From: Ptychodera flava
Lineage: Eukaryota; Hemichordata; Enteropneusta; Ptychoderidae
NCBI RefSeq assembly: GCF_041260155.1
Contig: NC_091941.1
Coordinates: forward strand, 24,375,747 to 24,439,746
Reading direction: 5' to 3'
DNA length: 64,000 nt
Shown here: in pieces, positions 24,485-38,200 of the stretch
How positions within the stretch are numbered: the stretch's first letter is position 1
Layout of the letters: every line of letters begins with the position of its first letter
Translations under genes and position numbers: made by a program
The notes under the pieces: model-generated
Told to the model about the DNA's origin: nothing
Seen by the model: the letters and a program-made list of their open reading frames with translations, nothing else
Database searches by the model: none

Positions 24485-24672
24485 GCCTGCGTGAACTCAA
24501 AATCGTGTGGTTTGTCGTGATTTTCACCCAAAACTTGCAATTTCTATTCTCTTTCTAGATGTACTTATCAACAAATTCCTTAAAAATAAATAATCAAACA
24601 GCTGAAATTTAATGTGTGATGATTTCCAACTTTCTTCGTTATTGCTTTGTGTTGTACACAATTGTTATGAGT

Positions 24673-24678
24673 AATAAA
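24673..24678 (+). terminator. Polyadenylation signal AATAAA
   Basis: AATAAA followed by tcttatgtatcactttgtca; candidate 3' end of the tetraspan gene. Confidence 0.4.
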
Positions 24679-24700
24679 GCAGTCTTATGTATCACTTTGT

Positions 24701-26797
24701 CATGAATTGTTTAGATGGCCTATAATGGGTATAATGGTGATATCTTGAAGATACCGTTGTGCCGTACGCTTTATGCCAATTCTCGACTGTGTCGGCAAAC
24801 CTGTGCCTATAAATGCTTGCACTTTGTTATTGTGACATTTCCTCTCGGGAAAGATAATTTTTTTGGGAAAAGCCATTCAATTTGCTAAAACACCGCCATT
24901 AGTACAAAGTTTATAGCAGTAAGTCAGCGCAAACGTCTCGAAATGAACGAGAGACCCGTTGACTGAGAGTGGCGCCATTCAAGTGTGCACCATCCGACGA
25001 GAGATCGATCACTGACCGAGACAGCCTAATTCCAATCAATCAATTTGCATAAGGCGAAGACGTGTCAAGTTCCTCAAGTTAGCCTAAAGTGTTTTATTCG
25101 GCATCGCTTCCTTGTCAATACTTTACTTTCTGGTGCATGAAGTTATTGGTTTCCCGTTGGCTTTAAATTTTCAAATATTCATGCAGAGTGAACGAATTCC
25201 CTATTTTGCATGCAGCCACAAAACCCGACAAAAGTGAATGATTTGTTTTCATATCATCACCATTTTAGTTTTTGTTACCACTGACAAAATATGGAGATAT
25301 AATTCCATGTGTGAGCCCCTCTGTCTTGTGCACTCTTCAAGGTCCGCCTCACAATATCATGAAAGACCAGGTCCATTCCACCTAACGTTGTCCGAGGATT
25401 TTCATACAGAGGGAAAATTGGTGTAAATTAGTAAAAAAACTCTAAGGGCGCCCTCTTCAGTTCATGCTTCCATGAATGTGCATTTCATGTCAGGAATAAG
25501 TAGACGTACATCAATACACTTCAGACCGCTACCATTCTGGAAAGCGTTTTGTATGCAGTGCTTTTTCAGTGTCTATAAGCTTTAGAGGGCCAGGCCAGTA
25601 GCTGTAACTTTTGATGGTTTTTTTCACTGTTTTTGTTTTTTATGTCAACAGCAAGTTCTTATCCTACTCCCCGAAGCGTGTTGAAACACCCACATTTCAG
25701 CATGAAGTGCGCCGACATTGTTGACACTTACATTGTGGGCCGGGCTAGAAATTCACTTGTCAACAACAACAATGCAGTCTACAAATGTACAGGCTGAGTT
25801 GACAAGCTGAATACTGTGTCCATCTCAACATGCTTTTTTGAGTAGAACGAGATACAGTAGCTGACATACCAGGCAAACATAGTGAAAAAATTACCAAAGG
25901 TTACAGCGTAAGGGCCCTTTAACTAACTGTTGGTGCCTGATAGCGTCACAACTTTCAGTTCAGTTCAGTCATTCCCTTAACTTGTGTAAATTTGATTCAA
26001 CCCATTTTCCAAAAACCAAATATTTCCATTGAGATGTTGATGTAGAGAATTTCCTTTAAACAAAATATTTCAAGTTATAATCCGATTGGATTAACAAAAC
26101 ATTGACCAAGAAATAAAATCTATGGAACTGAGTCAGTCCCACCGGCAGATATTAACAGAAATTAATTTACAACATCACAGTAATCTGTATTACAATCAAT
26201 GAAGTTTGATTTTATCAACTGCAGCAAAATTCCAGTGCAGAAACGCTGAAAATCGTTACAGTTGACAATCCCTGTCGTCCGACAAAACGCGACCTCATAT
26301 GATGCGAATGGAAGTTCGGTTTCACTCGGGAAATTTTTCAGTCGCACCATTTTATCCCTGTTAAATAATTCTACGAGCGTTCAAGCGACAGTAGTCGGAC
26401 TAAGTCGTCGTTTAGGTGTTATGAATCGGAGATACAGTCTGACATACTGTAAATAATGTAAAAATGATTGTATACAGGATAGTCTGAGAGATTCACCAAG
26501 CGCCATAAAACAGGGCAAGGCTCGGTTGTAAACGATATCAGATCGAATAATTACCATAATTCTCAGACAACCTAAGAGAGATATTTCACGGGACTGCATC
26601 AGTCAAAAGAATTTAATAGAAGACCGGGCGGAAATGAAAAATCGCTCATTCTAAATTGTCGCTTATTCATACCAATGCATCACATATTAATTCCCATTCA
26701 CCAGCGAAACGGAAAAAGCGTTGGACTTAATATTGAGCCAAATTTTCATAATTTATCGACACGCTCGCGAGCTCTGAGTCGGCGTGAAGACGATTGG
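24701..26797. other. Intergenic and LAMP upstream region
   Basis: No exon recognised. It contains a MITE at 25581-25922. The last few hundred bases before 26894 become richer in CG dinucleotides (for example cgacacgctcgcgag), as expected near a promoter. Confidence 0.45.
25581..25922. mobile_element. MITE of the ATTAGCTGTAACTTT family, copy 3 (diverged)
   Basis: Left agtagctgtaacttttgatgg and right ccaaaggttacagcgtaagg are inverted and match the ends of 18617-18968. Outer words tttagagggcc and gggccctttaa extend the inverted ends. Confidence 0.6.
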
Positions 26798-26807
26798 GTC
26801 ACGTGAT
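26798..26807 (+). promoter_or_regulatory. CLEAR/TFEB-type E-box upstream of the LAMP start
   Basis: GTCACGTGAT lies 87 bases before the LAMP ATG and matches nine of ten bases of the CLEAR consensus GTCACGTGAC, which TFEB/MITF factors bind in promoters of lysosomal genes. The location is right for this class of gene; binding itself is inferred. Confidence 0.6.
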
Positions 26808-26893
26808 ATCGATCGCTGGCTTGGCGGAAGTGAGTGGTCGGGACTAGCTATAGATCTCTCTCTCCCCGTCATCTTGCTTCGAAGAAATCCAAG

Positions 26894-29336
26894 ATGGCTT
26901 TCCACGGGTGGGAATCGCTTCGCAGCTTCGCTGTTCTCGTTGTCGTCGTCGGTGAGTATTTCTTCTGAATGTGTGCCTATATCCGCAATGTTTACTCAAG
27001 TCGCCTTGGTGATGTCGGAAAATAATTACTCGCGTCGCATTGTGTGATCTTCTTTTTTACTGTCGAGATCATGACAGTAGGAGAAAAACGAGTCGTTAAC
27101 GATGTGTATGAAGGGTTTATCCTTCAGGTCACTAACCAGAAATGTGTCATTTTTGAAAGACATCTCGGCCTCAACACTGGAAACAGAATTTCCGTGACAA
27201 TAGACTCTGTCGACTCTTCCTCACGACCTTTCGTTTTGTTTCTCTGCAATGGACGAGGAAAAAATGAATGCAGTCAAATCGGTCGATCGTTTGTAAATTT
27301 TGTGTGTGTCATTGGGGATTTTTTTCCAAATTGTAATGCGACGTGTGTTACCCGCATTTGTGTATTAACGCTACTGGCTTGCGTAACAGTATCACTGTCA
27401 CAAACAACAGTACACTTGTACACTTGGAAATGCATTGCATTTCATAAGGTTGTTTTTATTTATTGCCATCGTTTTAACAGTGTTGGTTTTAACAAGGAAA
27501 TTGCCTGAATTTTTAATCAACATTTTAACGTTTAAATATTATGATATCCGGAGTAGGCCTATAACTAAAAACGTTTCTTTAAGTGATAATGTTCAAAATA
27601 AGAGAACAAATGACGACATTTTTGTCGATTTCCAGCACATGACGTAACATTTTTAGCATGACAGCATAATCCCTGGCTTCCGTCAGTTCCGCTCTGAGCA
27701 CAATCGTTTTCATGAGTAAACGTTGAGAGCTGTTTCAGTCGCAATGAAATAGCGTCCTTTTTATCCGACCGTGCATCAAGTACGCAAGAAACTGCCCTAG
27801 GAATACGCCATTCATCACGCACACTAAATGTATGAGGCATGTGGACGAAGTGAGGTGCCAAAAAACAAACGACTTGTCAGATAAACTCGTTTCAACGCAA
27901 TTCTTTTGTTTCTCTTTTGTGACAAAGCATTAATGGGAATGCTTGTAATTAATAATGTATGACGATATAGCGCGCTGTGTCACTATCAAGTTAAGTGGTT
28001 CCGGGGTCACACCTAAAATCGATTCTACTAACTAGTTTAATAGTACAAGGCAGGATATCGACATTAAAGTAGTTCTTTTTTTTTGGCTTCCAAACTACAC
28101 AATGCGTAATTTTTTGTCAGAACCGACCACATGCCAGCTTTGTAAAAACAGTCGAAATATCCGTCTATTTGTACTATATCTAGGACAGGCTGTCTACCCA
28201 TAGAATATTGTCATGTGACGAACCGTTTTTCCGATAATTGCACCACACAGTTATTTAATTTGTCTCATTTGAAAGGGGGAATTTTTGACTGCGCAATAAT
28301 CTTACAAGGACAAACCCATTCTGCTTTCGTCATGTTGCACCGATCGCTAATCATTGGAACACATATAGATATTGATGGATACATTCGACGGTTTTATAAT
28401 ATTTCCTTCATATTCCGTCTTATTTGCTTAAAAAGCCTAATATTTTGCGGGGACATCCAATTTAATTGGGAAGATGGATGATATGATGCATGATAAAACA
28501 AATATAAGATAATTGTCATGGTAACCGTTGCCATGGAGATAAGCAAGACAAAGGAGCAATCAGCGACTGTAAGATCATGTAAAGCCACGGAATTCATTTG
28601 GTATTTTTCAGAGCGGCTCATTAGGGACTGGCTGCCATTAAGTCAAGATATATAATCCTGCTTTAAGGTCCTTTCGCCATACATGTTTTATTCATTTTCC
28701 GGTATTTTTGCTGCTTTGGGAAAATACAGTTTCTTGATCTGCTTACAGAATAACGTGGAAAAAACCTTGAGTTAAGACTTGCCAACATAGCCTTGAGTAG
28801 GTGTGATTTTAACATAGTTTAGGGTTAGTTACTTTCAAGAACAAGCACAGAATAATACCAAGAGTTACAGCTGTGCTCTGGTATGGTACACACTTAAAAT
28901 GAAATTTGAATTTAAAAAGGCTAAATTTTCATAGCTGCTTACACTGTAAAACAGTCAATTTGAATCGCCATAGCAAGCAGATACTGCATCAACGCACGTC
29001 ATATGAGTTTCTGATCAATATGAGATTGTTCAACATTTACAATTAAACCCCGATCGTTTTACAATCCCATGCACTTATCTCTTAGACATTGCTATATCAT
29101 TATAAACACTGTTCAACATATTCATAACCCATAATATTCAGTGAGTATTGAACAACTTCAAAACATGTACATGTGCGCTGGTATATGTTATATGAGTATA
29201 TCAATACAGACATATTTGTGTCTGCCTGTCTGTCGTCTATATGTCTGTCTGTCTGTCCGTTCGTCTGTATGGTATGTATGTATGTATGTATGTCTGTATG
29301 TCTGTCTGTCTGTCTGTATGTATGTATGTATGTATG

Positions 29337-29370
<34 letters not shown>

Positions 29371-31987
29371 TGTATGTATGTCTGTATGTATGTATGTATG
29401 TATGTATTGTATGTTTTTTCAAAAAATCTTTTCGTATACATACGTTTGTGTGTGTCTGCCCATTTTTTATCTGTCTACAGAATGTCAGTTTACATATGTT
29501 TGTCCATCTGTTTCTCCCCTTACACATATCGATATCTCTATTGACGCGTTTTGAATTAATTAGCACCTCCAAGCTAGTCGCACCGTTCCATTCATATACA
29601 AGAATCGAAAGACGCAAATTGATGCGTGGAATGTGTTTAGGTGAAAGAGCAGTTTACGGTCTGATTATTTTTATAATATCAGTCATTGTTACCTTTCGTG
29701 TTCATCCACTCCAAGGTACTGTCTCATCGTGAACGTTTTTGGGCTCACGGATTATTGCGATACAGAAAATGCTAAGTTTCGGTGTTTTCTATTTTTTAAC
29801 GGTTGAATTCTATTGGTCACAGTATGCTTGTAACCGTGACGTTCAAGACCAGACAGCATATGCCTGGTGAAATCGAATAAAGTACACGGAGTTCTTAGTA
29901 TTTTACTGAAGTTTAGACAACATTATCGTGTAATTCGGCTGATTACACATGCGTAGAACACGATGACTTGAGACTAACGTTCAAAATCCTATCGATCTTC
30001 TTTATATGCCAGTCTTGGGTTCAAGACGTTTTTTGATTTCCATGGCAATTAACAAGAACATCATGTAAATTTTAATATTGCTTGAACTTATACTTTTGGA
30101 AGATTTAAAGAGACGAGGTCTGCAATGTCGTAATTTAGATGGTGTGTACGTTTCTCAAAGCCATTTTCACAGCTCTGTTGGTGCTCTCGACTTCGCTTGC
30201 GCTCCTGGCTCGATCCGATCGTTGAAATAGCCTGAGCGATTGATTTGGAACAACACTGACAACGTGTGATCAGATGGAAATAGCGGGGAAACGATCCAGG
30301 AGTATCTCTAATGAGATACCGCGGTGTTCTAGTGTTAATAGCAAACTGTGGCGCTGAGGTAAAATAACATCAATTTGTTGATAAAACACTCATCATTACA
30401 AACACATATATTCTAATTATTTAATTTGATTTGTTTTTTACAGTATGGTTTTTTTTCAATGATGATATTATCACTAGCATATTCGCATGCGGTAATGTTT
30501 GATTACAATTAAATACTATCACTTTTTCAATGTGCGAAAATGGTGGGAAATTTTACGAGCTTACATAAAAATATTGTACCCGGACCGGCCAAGCTAGCAG
30601 ATGGGAACTACCAATCTCACCACATCTCACTCAGTGCAATTGTCTCATTTGATCTGGAGCACATGCCCTCTGAAGTCACGTGACAAACAAAATGATGAAA
30701 TACTCAGATCGTTTCTCGATCAGGGATATTTTAATCGGATCGCGGCCTTTGGACCACTCTTTGATCGTCAAACGTCTTGCGCAGATTTTATTCGGCGACA
30801 AAAGTGTATATTCCGTGAGAGACAAATCGGTTGTGTAGGTCAGCAGTCCTATAAAATACACGGGGAAGGATGACACGAACTGATGATCTCTATCATACCC
30901 AGTGAAGGTCCTAGGCTGTTCAGAATGAAACACAGGAGAGAGCTGAGTTTCCGACGGAAAGGCTTACAAAACCGTTGAATGAGAACTAACAATGAAATCA
31001 CCCGGACCGCAGTAACTCATCCTCGTAGTCGTGACGTGTATCCGCTATCGTGGGTATAGTGTACTGTAACACTGCAATACATTGATCTTCTTCAAACTCT
31101 CAGAATGCTTTTAATATTCTGATTTCGAACTTTAAGAATCTTGTATGCAAATAGTCAGTACACGTTTGTTTAAAAGTGAATGCTCTAATTGTGTATACGT
31201 CACCTTGAAGCATAAGGTAATTAAGCTTATATTGCCCTACATTCGAGAATGCGTTTCACTCAATGCTATTAGGCATGAAATAAATGAAACGAACACCTAA
31301 TATTGTGGATTTTGATGAACGCTCAATTTCGTATCTTCAATCGGATAGTCCAATCAAATTACTTTGCCAAACAACGTAATCTAGTAGTATAGTATTACAA
31401 CTGGGAAATCAAACAAAAGCGCCTCCTGTGATAATCCCTGAGTCATGTCCATTCAGGTGTGAGTTGCACCCTCACAAGTCAAAGCAATGTTCTCCCAGGA
31501 TTCGTCGACGATTTAAAGGTACGGAGACATCATGCATGCAGTGTTTTTGCGACAGGCAAGTCATCAGCTGTAACCTAAAGAAGGGGGCCATCAGATTTTT
31601 AGATTAGCTCAGAAGTGCCTTCGACAACACGTCCCTGGTATCGATTAACGAGTATATTTACCATGGTTTGTTGTGACCCTGAATGCTTGAATGTACTTTC
31701 TGTTCTACGAATTTGCATTTTATTTAAATATATTCATTTACCCTCGTCATAGGCTTACCGTCTGAATTCCATCAATTGACATGTTTCATTCATTATTATT
31801 TTTTTAATTTATGATATGTCTGTAAATAGGAAGCGCTCTGTAAATCGGCAGGGAATAAAACCGCACAGCTGATTCGGTGCATAGAAATAATCTAGTTTAT
31901 GTACATTTCCTTCTAGCGAATGTGATATTTTAGAATACCAAAAAGATATATCACAAGTGGTTTGGTCTCTTTTTTCAAACAATATCG

Positions 31988-32062
<75 letters not shown>

Positions 32063-32116
32063 CTGTCTGTCTGTCCGTCTGCCTGTCTTTCTGTCTGTCT
32101 GGCTGTCTGTCTGTCT

Positions 32117-32212
<96 letters not shown>

Positions 32213-35200
32213 GATGTGAGCCGATGTAGGTCATCTAGTTTTAATGAACAAATATGGCGATGTAATTTGCAATTTTCCATTTCCACTGTACACGAAACAG
32301 TTTTACATTCTAATTTTTCATGCGGCACCCTTCGTACTGCAAACGCTGCCAAGTAGAGGCGCGTGGGCTCTCTCGTCGATTTGCGCTTCATCAGATCCTG
32401 GCGACGATCGCATGGTTTCCTTTATATAGTATCCAGCAGGAGGTTCAAAAAAGGGGGGGACAAGGAAAATGTCATTCTGTGATACTATTTTTTCCTCCTG
32501 ATTTCATCAAATGAACATTTTCCCTCTGGAGCGCCATTAACCAGGGTAATTATTTTCAATGCAGAAATAACGGCTGTGAACGACCACAGTTTTCCAATGA
32601 AAAGGTTATGGGTCGTTCAATATGTGATTGAACACACACGACGACACCAAGGAGACATTTCAGTGATTTTCTTTCATCATTTGTATTCTTGCTTCTTACA
32701 CGGAGATTGTATATATCACCGAATATTTTACAATCCTTTTATTTCATTAGAAGCCTCAGGGAAATTCTGTCACAACATGACAAGGTTTGGAAACGTTTTT
32801 TCTACCACTTTTACCTGTTGTCTGACGTGCTATGGTGGTGCCACAATACAAAATCTATTTCAACACATCTTCAGATGTTGCAAATTATCGGGCATGGCGA
32901 CGTGCGTCTCCCAAAGCGATTGTTGTTTTACTAACAAAATGCCGCTTGGGTCATAGCTTTTGTAGGTTGAAGTCAAATAAAATACCTGTATCACTTTGAT
33001 CATGAAATTGGAAATTTCATGAATATTATATTGGCATACGGGTGTTAATTATTTGATCGGCAGATATTGACAGAGGACAAAGGACTGTATGATTCGTAAA
33101 GCCAATTTATTTCCCATATCAATCAGCAGTCTTTCCCTCATTATATCTGTCGCCATTTTTTTTATCGACTCACTGCTTCGGTCTAGAAAGAATGTGCTAC
33201 CTATAGGCCTAGGTGTCCGTGTGAGTTGCTCATGTAGTGTCTGATAACATTTCGCGGTCTCTGTCTGTAGCATGCCTTCGTTTTGGCGGCCCTTTTTCCC
33301 ATATTTCACCATGTTACCTGAAAACTTGCTCTCTGAGTTAGTCGTATCTTATCGCGGTTCAGTAATTTGAATGAAAGTTTGTTTTTCCTGATAACTTCCT
33401 GATAACAGCTATTTGGGATGTAGCCCATGACATTACTACGAGATTACGATGCGTGAAGATACTGACAGGAAATTTGCAGTCTTCACTTTAATCGGCGGAA
33501 GTGACGAAAGTAAAACTTCCGGTTACATTTTAATAATTTCTCCTGAAATGTACATTTTTCAAGGACACTTTTTCTCCCATGAGTCGACGTGAGTCACCGA
33601 TCAGAGGTTTAATATCTCCAGCATTCTTCATAGTTTATTTTTCCCCATTCTTTCACGCACAGAAATGTAGAAATACGTAGAAATACGCTTTTTCTTAAAC
33701 GAAACCCCTGCTCTAATTTAAAGCTATTCTAAGAATAATTACCACATTACAGTCCCGTGTTGACGTTGATGTCATTTAGCAAGCTCTTAAAATCCTGTAA
33801 ATTGTGGATCGTGACATTTACCCTAAAGCGTCGACAGACGTCTTTCAAGGTCACCCATTGATTGAAAATGACGTCATCCATAACTGAAGCAAAGGTGTAC
33901 ATTTAAACCTTTCGAAAATAAATCTATTTCACAACACGTGCTGGGTGTTGCCTCCAGGCGAAAGATCTTTATTACGCTGCAGTTTCTGATTATAATATCG
34001 CAGTCTGCTTTATGCCTGATACGTCCTTTCGACTGGCAGTTCCTCGTAATTGAATATATGGATGAATGAATATGACAGATAGCTAGATAGATAAAGAAAG
34101 AAAGAAATAACAAACAAACGAACAAACAAAACCAAACCAACAAGTACAATGATCACATACTGAGGCAATATACAATAGGTGTTGTTAATCTCCTCCTTTT
34201 TAAGCATAACATATGCTTGTATATCGTCGGAGAAAGTTAAACGGTCAATTGAATTCAAGAGCGAAGATCTACATACTCCTTTTCATAAGATGACGATTTT
34301 CAAGAGATATATCTCAGAGGCCTTAGCCTAGATACTGTAGGTAACCTGTTATTGTTGAAAAAAGAAGTGGCGGTCTTCACTGGGCTTGTCTCCTCTATAG
34401 AAGTCGACGATTGCCTCGCACGTCAACCTTACATTTGTTTGTCTATAATGCTATGCAATAAGTAGAGGAATGGAGATAGTCGCGTGGCATGGCCGCGATT
34501 TTCAAGAAAACCAGTAAATGTTGAAAGGCTCTAGTGGTCTAAACAGAGGCTTGTCTCTCTTGAACTTTGTTGATTATAAATTTACAATTTATGATTGTGG
34601 ACAACTGAAGGGAACCACATTGTTGCGAACAGATGGCAACCGGTATGCCTCTGGTTAAGTCTTGGAATACCCGTGAACACTATAGCTTGCAGAAGCAACC
34701 ATTGTGTATTGTCTTCTCGGTATATATGATGTGACATTACAAGAACGGCCACAAATGTAAAAACAGTTCAGCTGAGTGATTTGTGTTTTAGTTCAGGATG
34801 TGTCGAAATTGGCCCTGCCCAGCACAATATTTAAATACCAGTAGATGACATGATGAACATATACCCAGTCACGTGATCACTGGGCACGAAACGACCGTAT
34901 TTCTCAATGATTGTTCTGAAAGAAAGCGCTTACGGACTGTACTTCTACATGCTGGGGTCTGAAATCCCAGGGTCACCTGTAATCAGTTAAATATCATGCC
35001 TTTAAGACTTTGTCGATAGATGAATCTACCTCGTTGTAATATCGAACATGTATGATAATTTTAGTAACCATCCCTAACACGACAGGTTTCCTAGTCAGCA
35101 ATTCCTCCTACGTTCCCCGGCCCCCTTACCGGTAGTGATCGTGAAAAATAAAAGTAAACAGGCATGGCATACCATATAACGTCACCTTGTATTTCGGAAT

Positions 35201-38200
35201 GGCAAAATCGCAAACTTCTGATAAGAAGTCATTCCACCCTCTCCCTCATGTGCCGTCGTAATAAATGACCAAACGGCCATACCGGAAACAGGTCAATACA
35301 CGATATTAAAGGCATCTCCGGTGACATTTTCGATTCGGGAAACCGGGATGATCATAACCGTGCGCGATCTTAATCAAAATCTCAGTTTTGTTGAAAAATG
35401 TGTGAAGTCACCATAGTGTTTAAATGACGTCACAGGCACACGACTCTGCTTCCGGTGATGAAGAGCAATGGCTTGTGACGTCATAACCCAGCGATCTATT
35501 TAACCGCCCACTGTCATGATGTCAATTAATATAAAGGACAGCGCCGATATATCTAATATATCTTGTCTGATCTGTTACCTGTCGTCCATGCTATCTGTAT
35601 CAGTGGCATGTATATTCTGTGAATAGAATTCTCGTTTTACCCTCACACCATATAATCTGTACACTCCACCGAGTGACGTACGACTGTCGACGGAGTCACC
35701 GCTGCTCTCCGGAGATGTAATCCCGCCAAATTGTACCAACACATTCATAGACTGACCTAACATTATGACTTCGGAAAGATTTCCCCTTTTCTTCGATGTC
35801 AACATATGCCATCTAATTGCAATTTGGTGTTAGGCTTTGTAGAAGCATTTTCAGTAGAATTGGGTGGGGGAGAGGAGAATCTTGCATCTGTAATAGGGAG
35901 TGAGAGGTAACGAGGGCGTTGTTGTGGATTAATGGCAAACCGGAAGTGACAATGTCGCTTTAATTTCTGTTTCGCGAAATGGAGTTGTTTAAATTCGACA
36001 GGCCCAAACGCCAGTGACTTGACGCACATTTGTTCTATAATCGTTCGTTCGGTCGTTTGTTTCTCGATTTTAAAATTTTGAATGACATTAAACTGCAATT
36101 CGTTTCAGACTAGTTTCCTTAACCTCTCTACACATTTATAATGCTGTTTTAATTTTATGTTTTCAACCTTCAACTTTCGACTGCCATGTAAATAGAATAT
36201 ATGGACATGAATAGAATTTTAAGTTATAGGTGTACACTATTACACATATACGGTACAAGTTAACCATGGTTAATTGTAGTGCAATTATCAACGTCCGCTT
36301 TGTTTATGCATGCATTCCTTCCATCAGGTATAGGGTAAATTAATCAAATGACGCTTCGGCCCATGCTATCAAGCATCTTTCCCATTCATGAAAAAATCGG
36401 TTATATCTTGTTATACATCGTGCCACATTTTTGCGTGTCTTCCTTCAGGTGTTTGTCTTGTGCATTGCGCCCCCTCGCAAGAGCCGGCTGTAGCTGTCGC
36501 AACGACGGCCGGGGAAGCACCACAGGAGACCGATTCATCGTCCGTAACAGAAGTGCCCAGTCCACTGCCTGACGAGGGCAGTGATGACGACGGAGCCGGC
36601 GACGATGATGGTAATGATGAAGATGATGAGCTTACGACCGTTGTAGCGCCCCCAACGACTGCCGGAGAAGTAGAACCGGAGGAGACGACGGTTGCGGGCG
36701 CTGATGAGACAACACAGGTACGTAATACAACCCTTTTCAGAATTAGAGCGCGAAGCCACTGCAGTGAACTGCAATAAAACTGCTTACACTAATTAGTTTC
36801 AGCTGTAGCCGTGGCCACTTTGGTGTTGAACAAGGCTACTTGATAAAGACAAAAAAGTCTGCTTGTACAAAGGCAAAACTAGCTCTGTCTGAGGCTCGAG
36901 TTGTAAATGAGAGTTTACGATTGGCACCCTGTGTTCAAGATTAAGATACAATGTAACATTACCATGCACTGGTACATGTACAAATCTTTTTTATTTCAAC
37001 TTTCCCAGACAAACTTTCTGCATGGGACATACAATGTTGTCGACTTTGCCAGCTGGCTACAGCTGAAACTAATTAGTGTGAGCAGTTTTATTGCAGTTCA
37101 CTGCAGTGGCTTCGCGCTCTAATTCTGAAAAGGGTTGTAATACTTTAACTAGTATATGCTACATGTAGAGGGAAGACACATTCTCCTTCAATGAGCGGTG
37201 ACCACGCACAACCAGTCTCGATGAAACGACATTGTCCTCGTACATCACACTGCCTTCAAGCAGGTTTTTTAACATCCGTTTCCTATCCAAATTTTGCCTA
37301 TGATCATGTCAAATACCATGAGAGCCTACAACTTCACTCTTTTATACGTGTAATTATGGTACTCATCGTTGTGTAAATATACATTTAATCCAAATTATTC
37401 AAAGGAAACGGTATCATAGCTATATACATATATCGAAATCGGTGGTCCCATTAACAGTCAAAACATCGCTTTTCTTCCTTAGGGTGATGACGCTACCACA
37501 TCGGTCACTACCCAATCATACTCAACCCCAACGATGCCATCGCCTACCACGCCTGAAATCATGCCAAAAATGGTGAACTTTACTTTAAGAGATGATAATG
37601 ACGAGGCTTGTCTGAAAGCTGTGTTCTCTGCTTGGATGAAAGTGGCTTATTACAGTGGCAAGAAGGTACGTAGTCCAAACCGTCCTTGCTGACACTCTCC
37701 TTCAATGCGGAAGGACAACTTTCTCTCTTTGTAAGATTTCCCAATTCAAAAGTCACTGGTACAACCGAATTTTATAATCTATTGGAGAAACCCCTCTGCA
37801 AAGGACATGATTTCTTATCCCAATGGTATCCCTATCGATAAACTTCAAAGTACATGTTGTTCTCTTTGTTTGATGGTGTCATTAACTTGAAGATCTGAAA
37901 TAGTCGAATTGAAAGAGAATTTTGATACTATTACAGCATGGCTTCTTTTGATACGATACGTTATTGACACGACATAAAATGACGCGCCATGACATGATGT
38001 AATATGATGTGATGTGATATGATATGAAATATGATATATATGTGTGGATAGGCGGACGGAGGACATCTGTTCAATACATTCTAATGTTAGAGCCCAGTTT
38101 GCAGCGATACATAATGGCACATGAGGTCATTGGTAAATGCATACGCGTAAAAATATTATTGGTATACATGCATAATGTTCAGTATACACGTATTCTTATG

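Larger units (their letters stand above)
23346..24700 (+). other. Probable 3' UTR of the tetraspan gene
   Basis: Non-coding sequence runs from the stop at 23345 to an AATAAA at 24673-24678 that is followed by T/GT-rich sequence. The hAT-like MITE at 24005-24484 would then be transcribed as part of the UTR. An earlier ATTAAA-like signal near 23360 could end a much shorter form. Confidence 0.4.
26952..36448 (+). other. Intron 1 of the LAMP gene (9.5 kb)
   Basis: This large intron splits the signal-peptide coding sequence. It holds the microsatellites at 29200-29412 and 31987-32211, two further CACGTG sites of CLEAR type (30675-30684, 34868-34877) and TGACGTCA sites at 33868-33875, 35425-35432 and 35476-35483. 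No exon of another gene was recognised on either strand. Confidence 0.7.
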
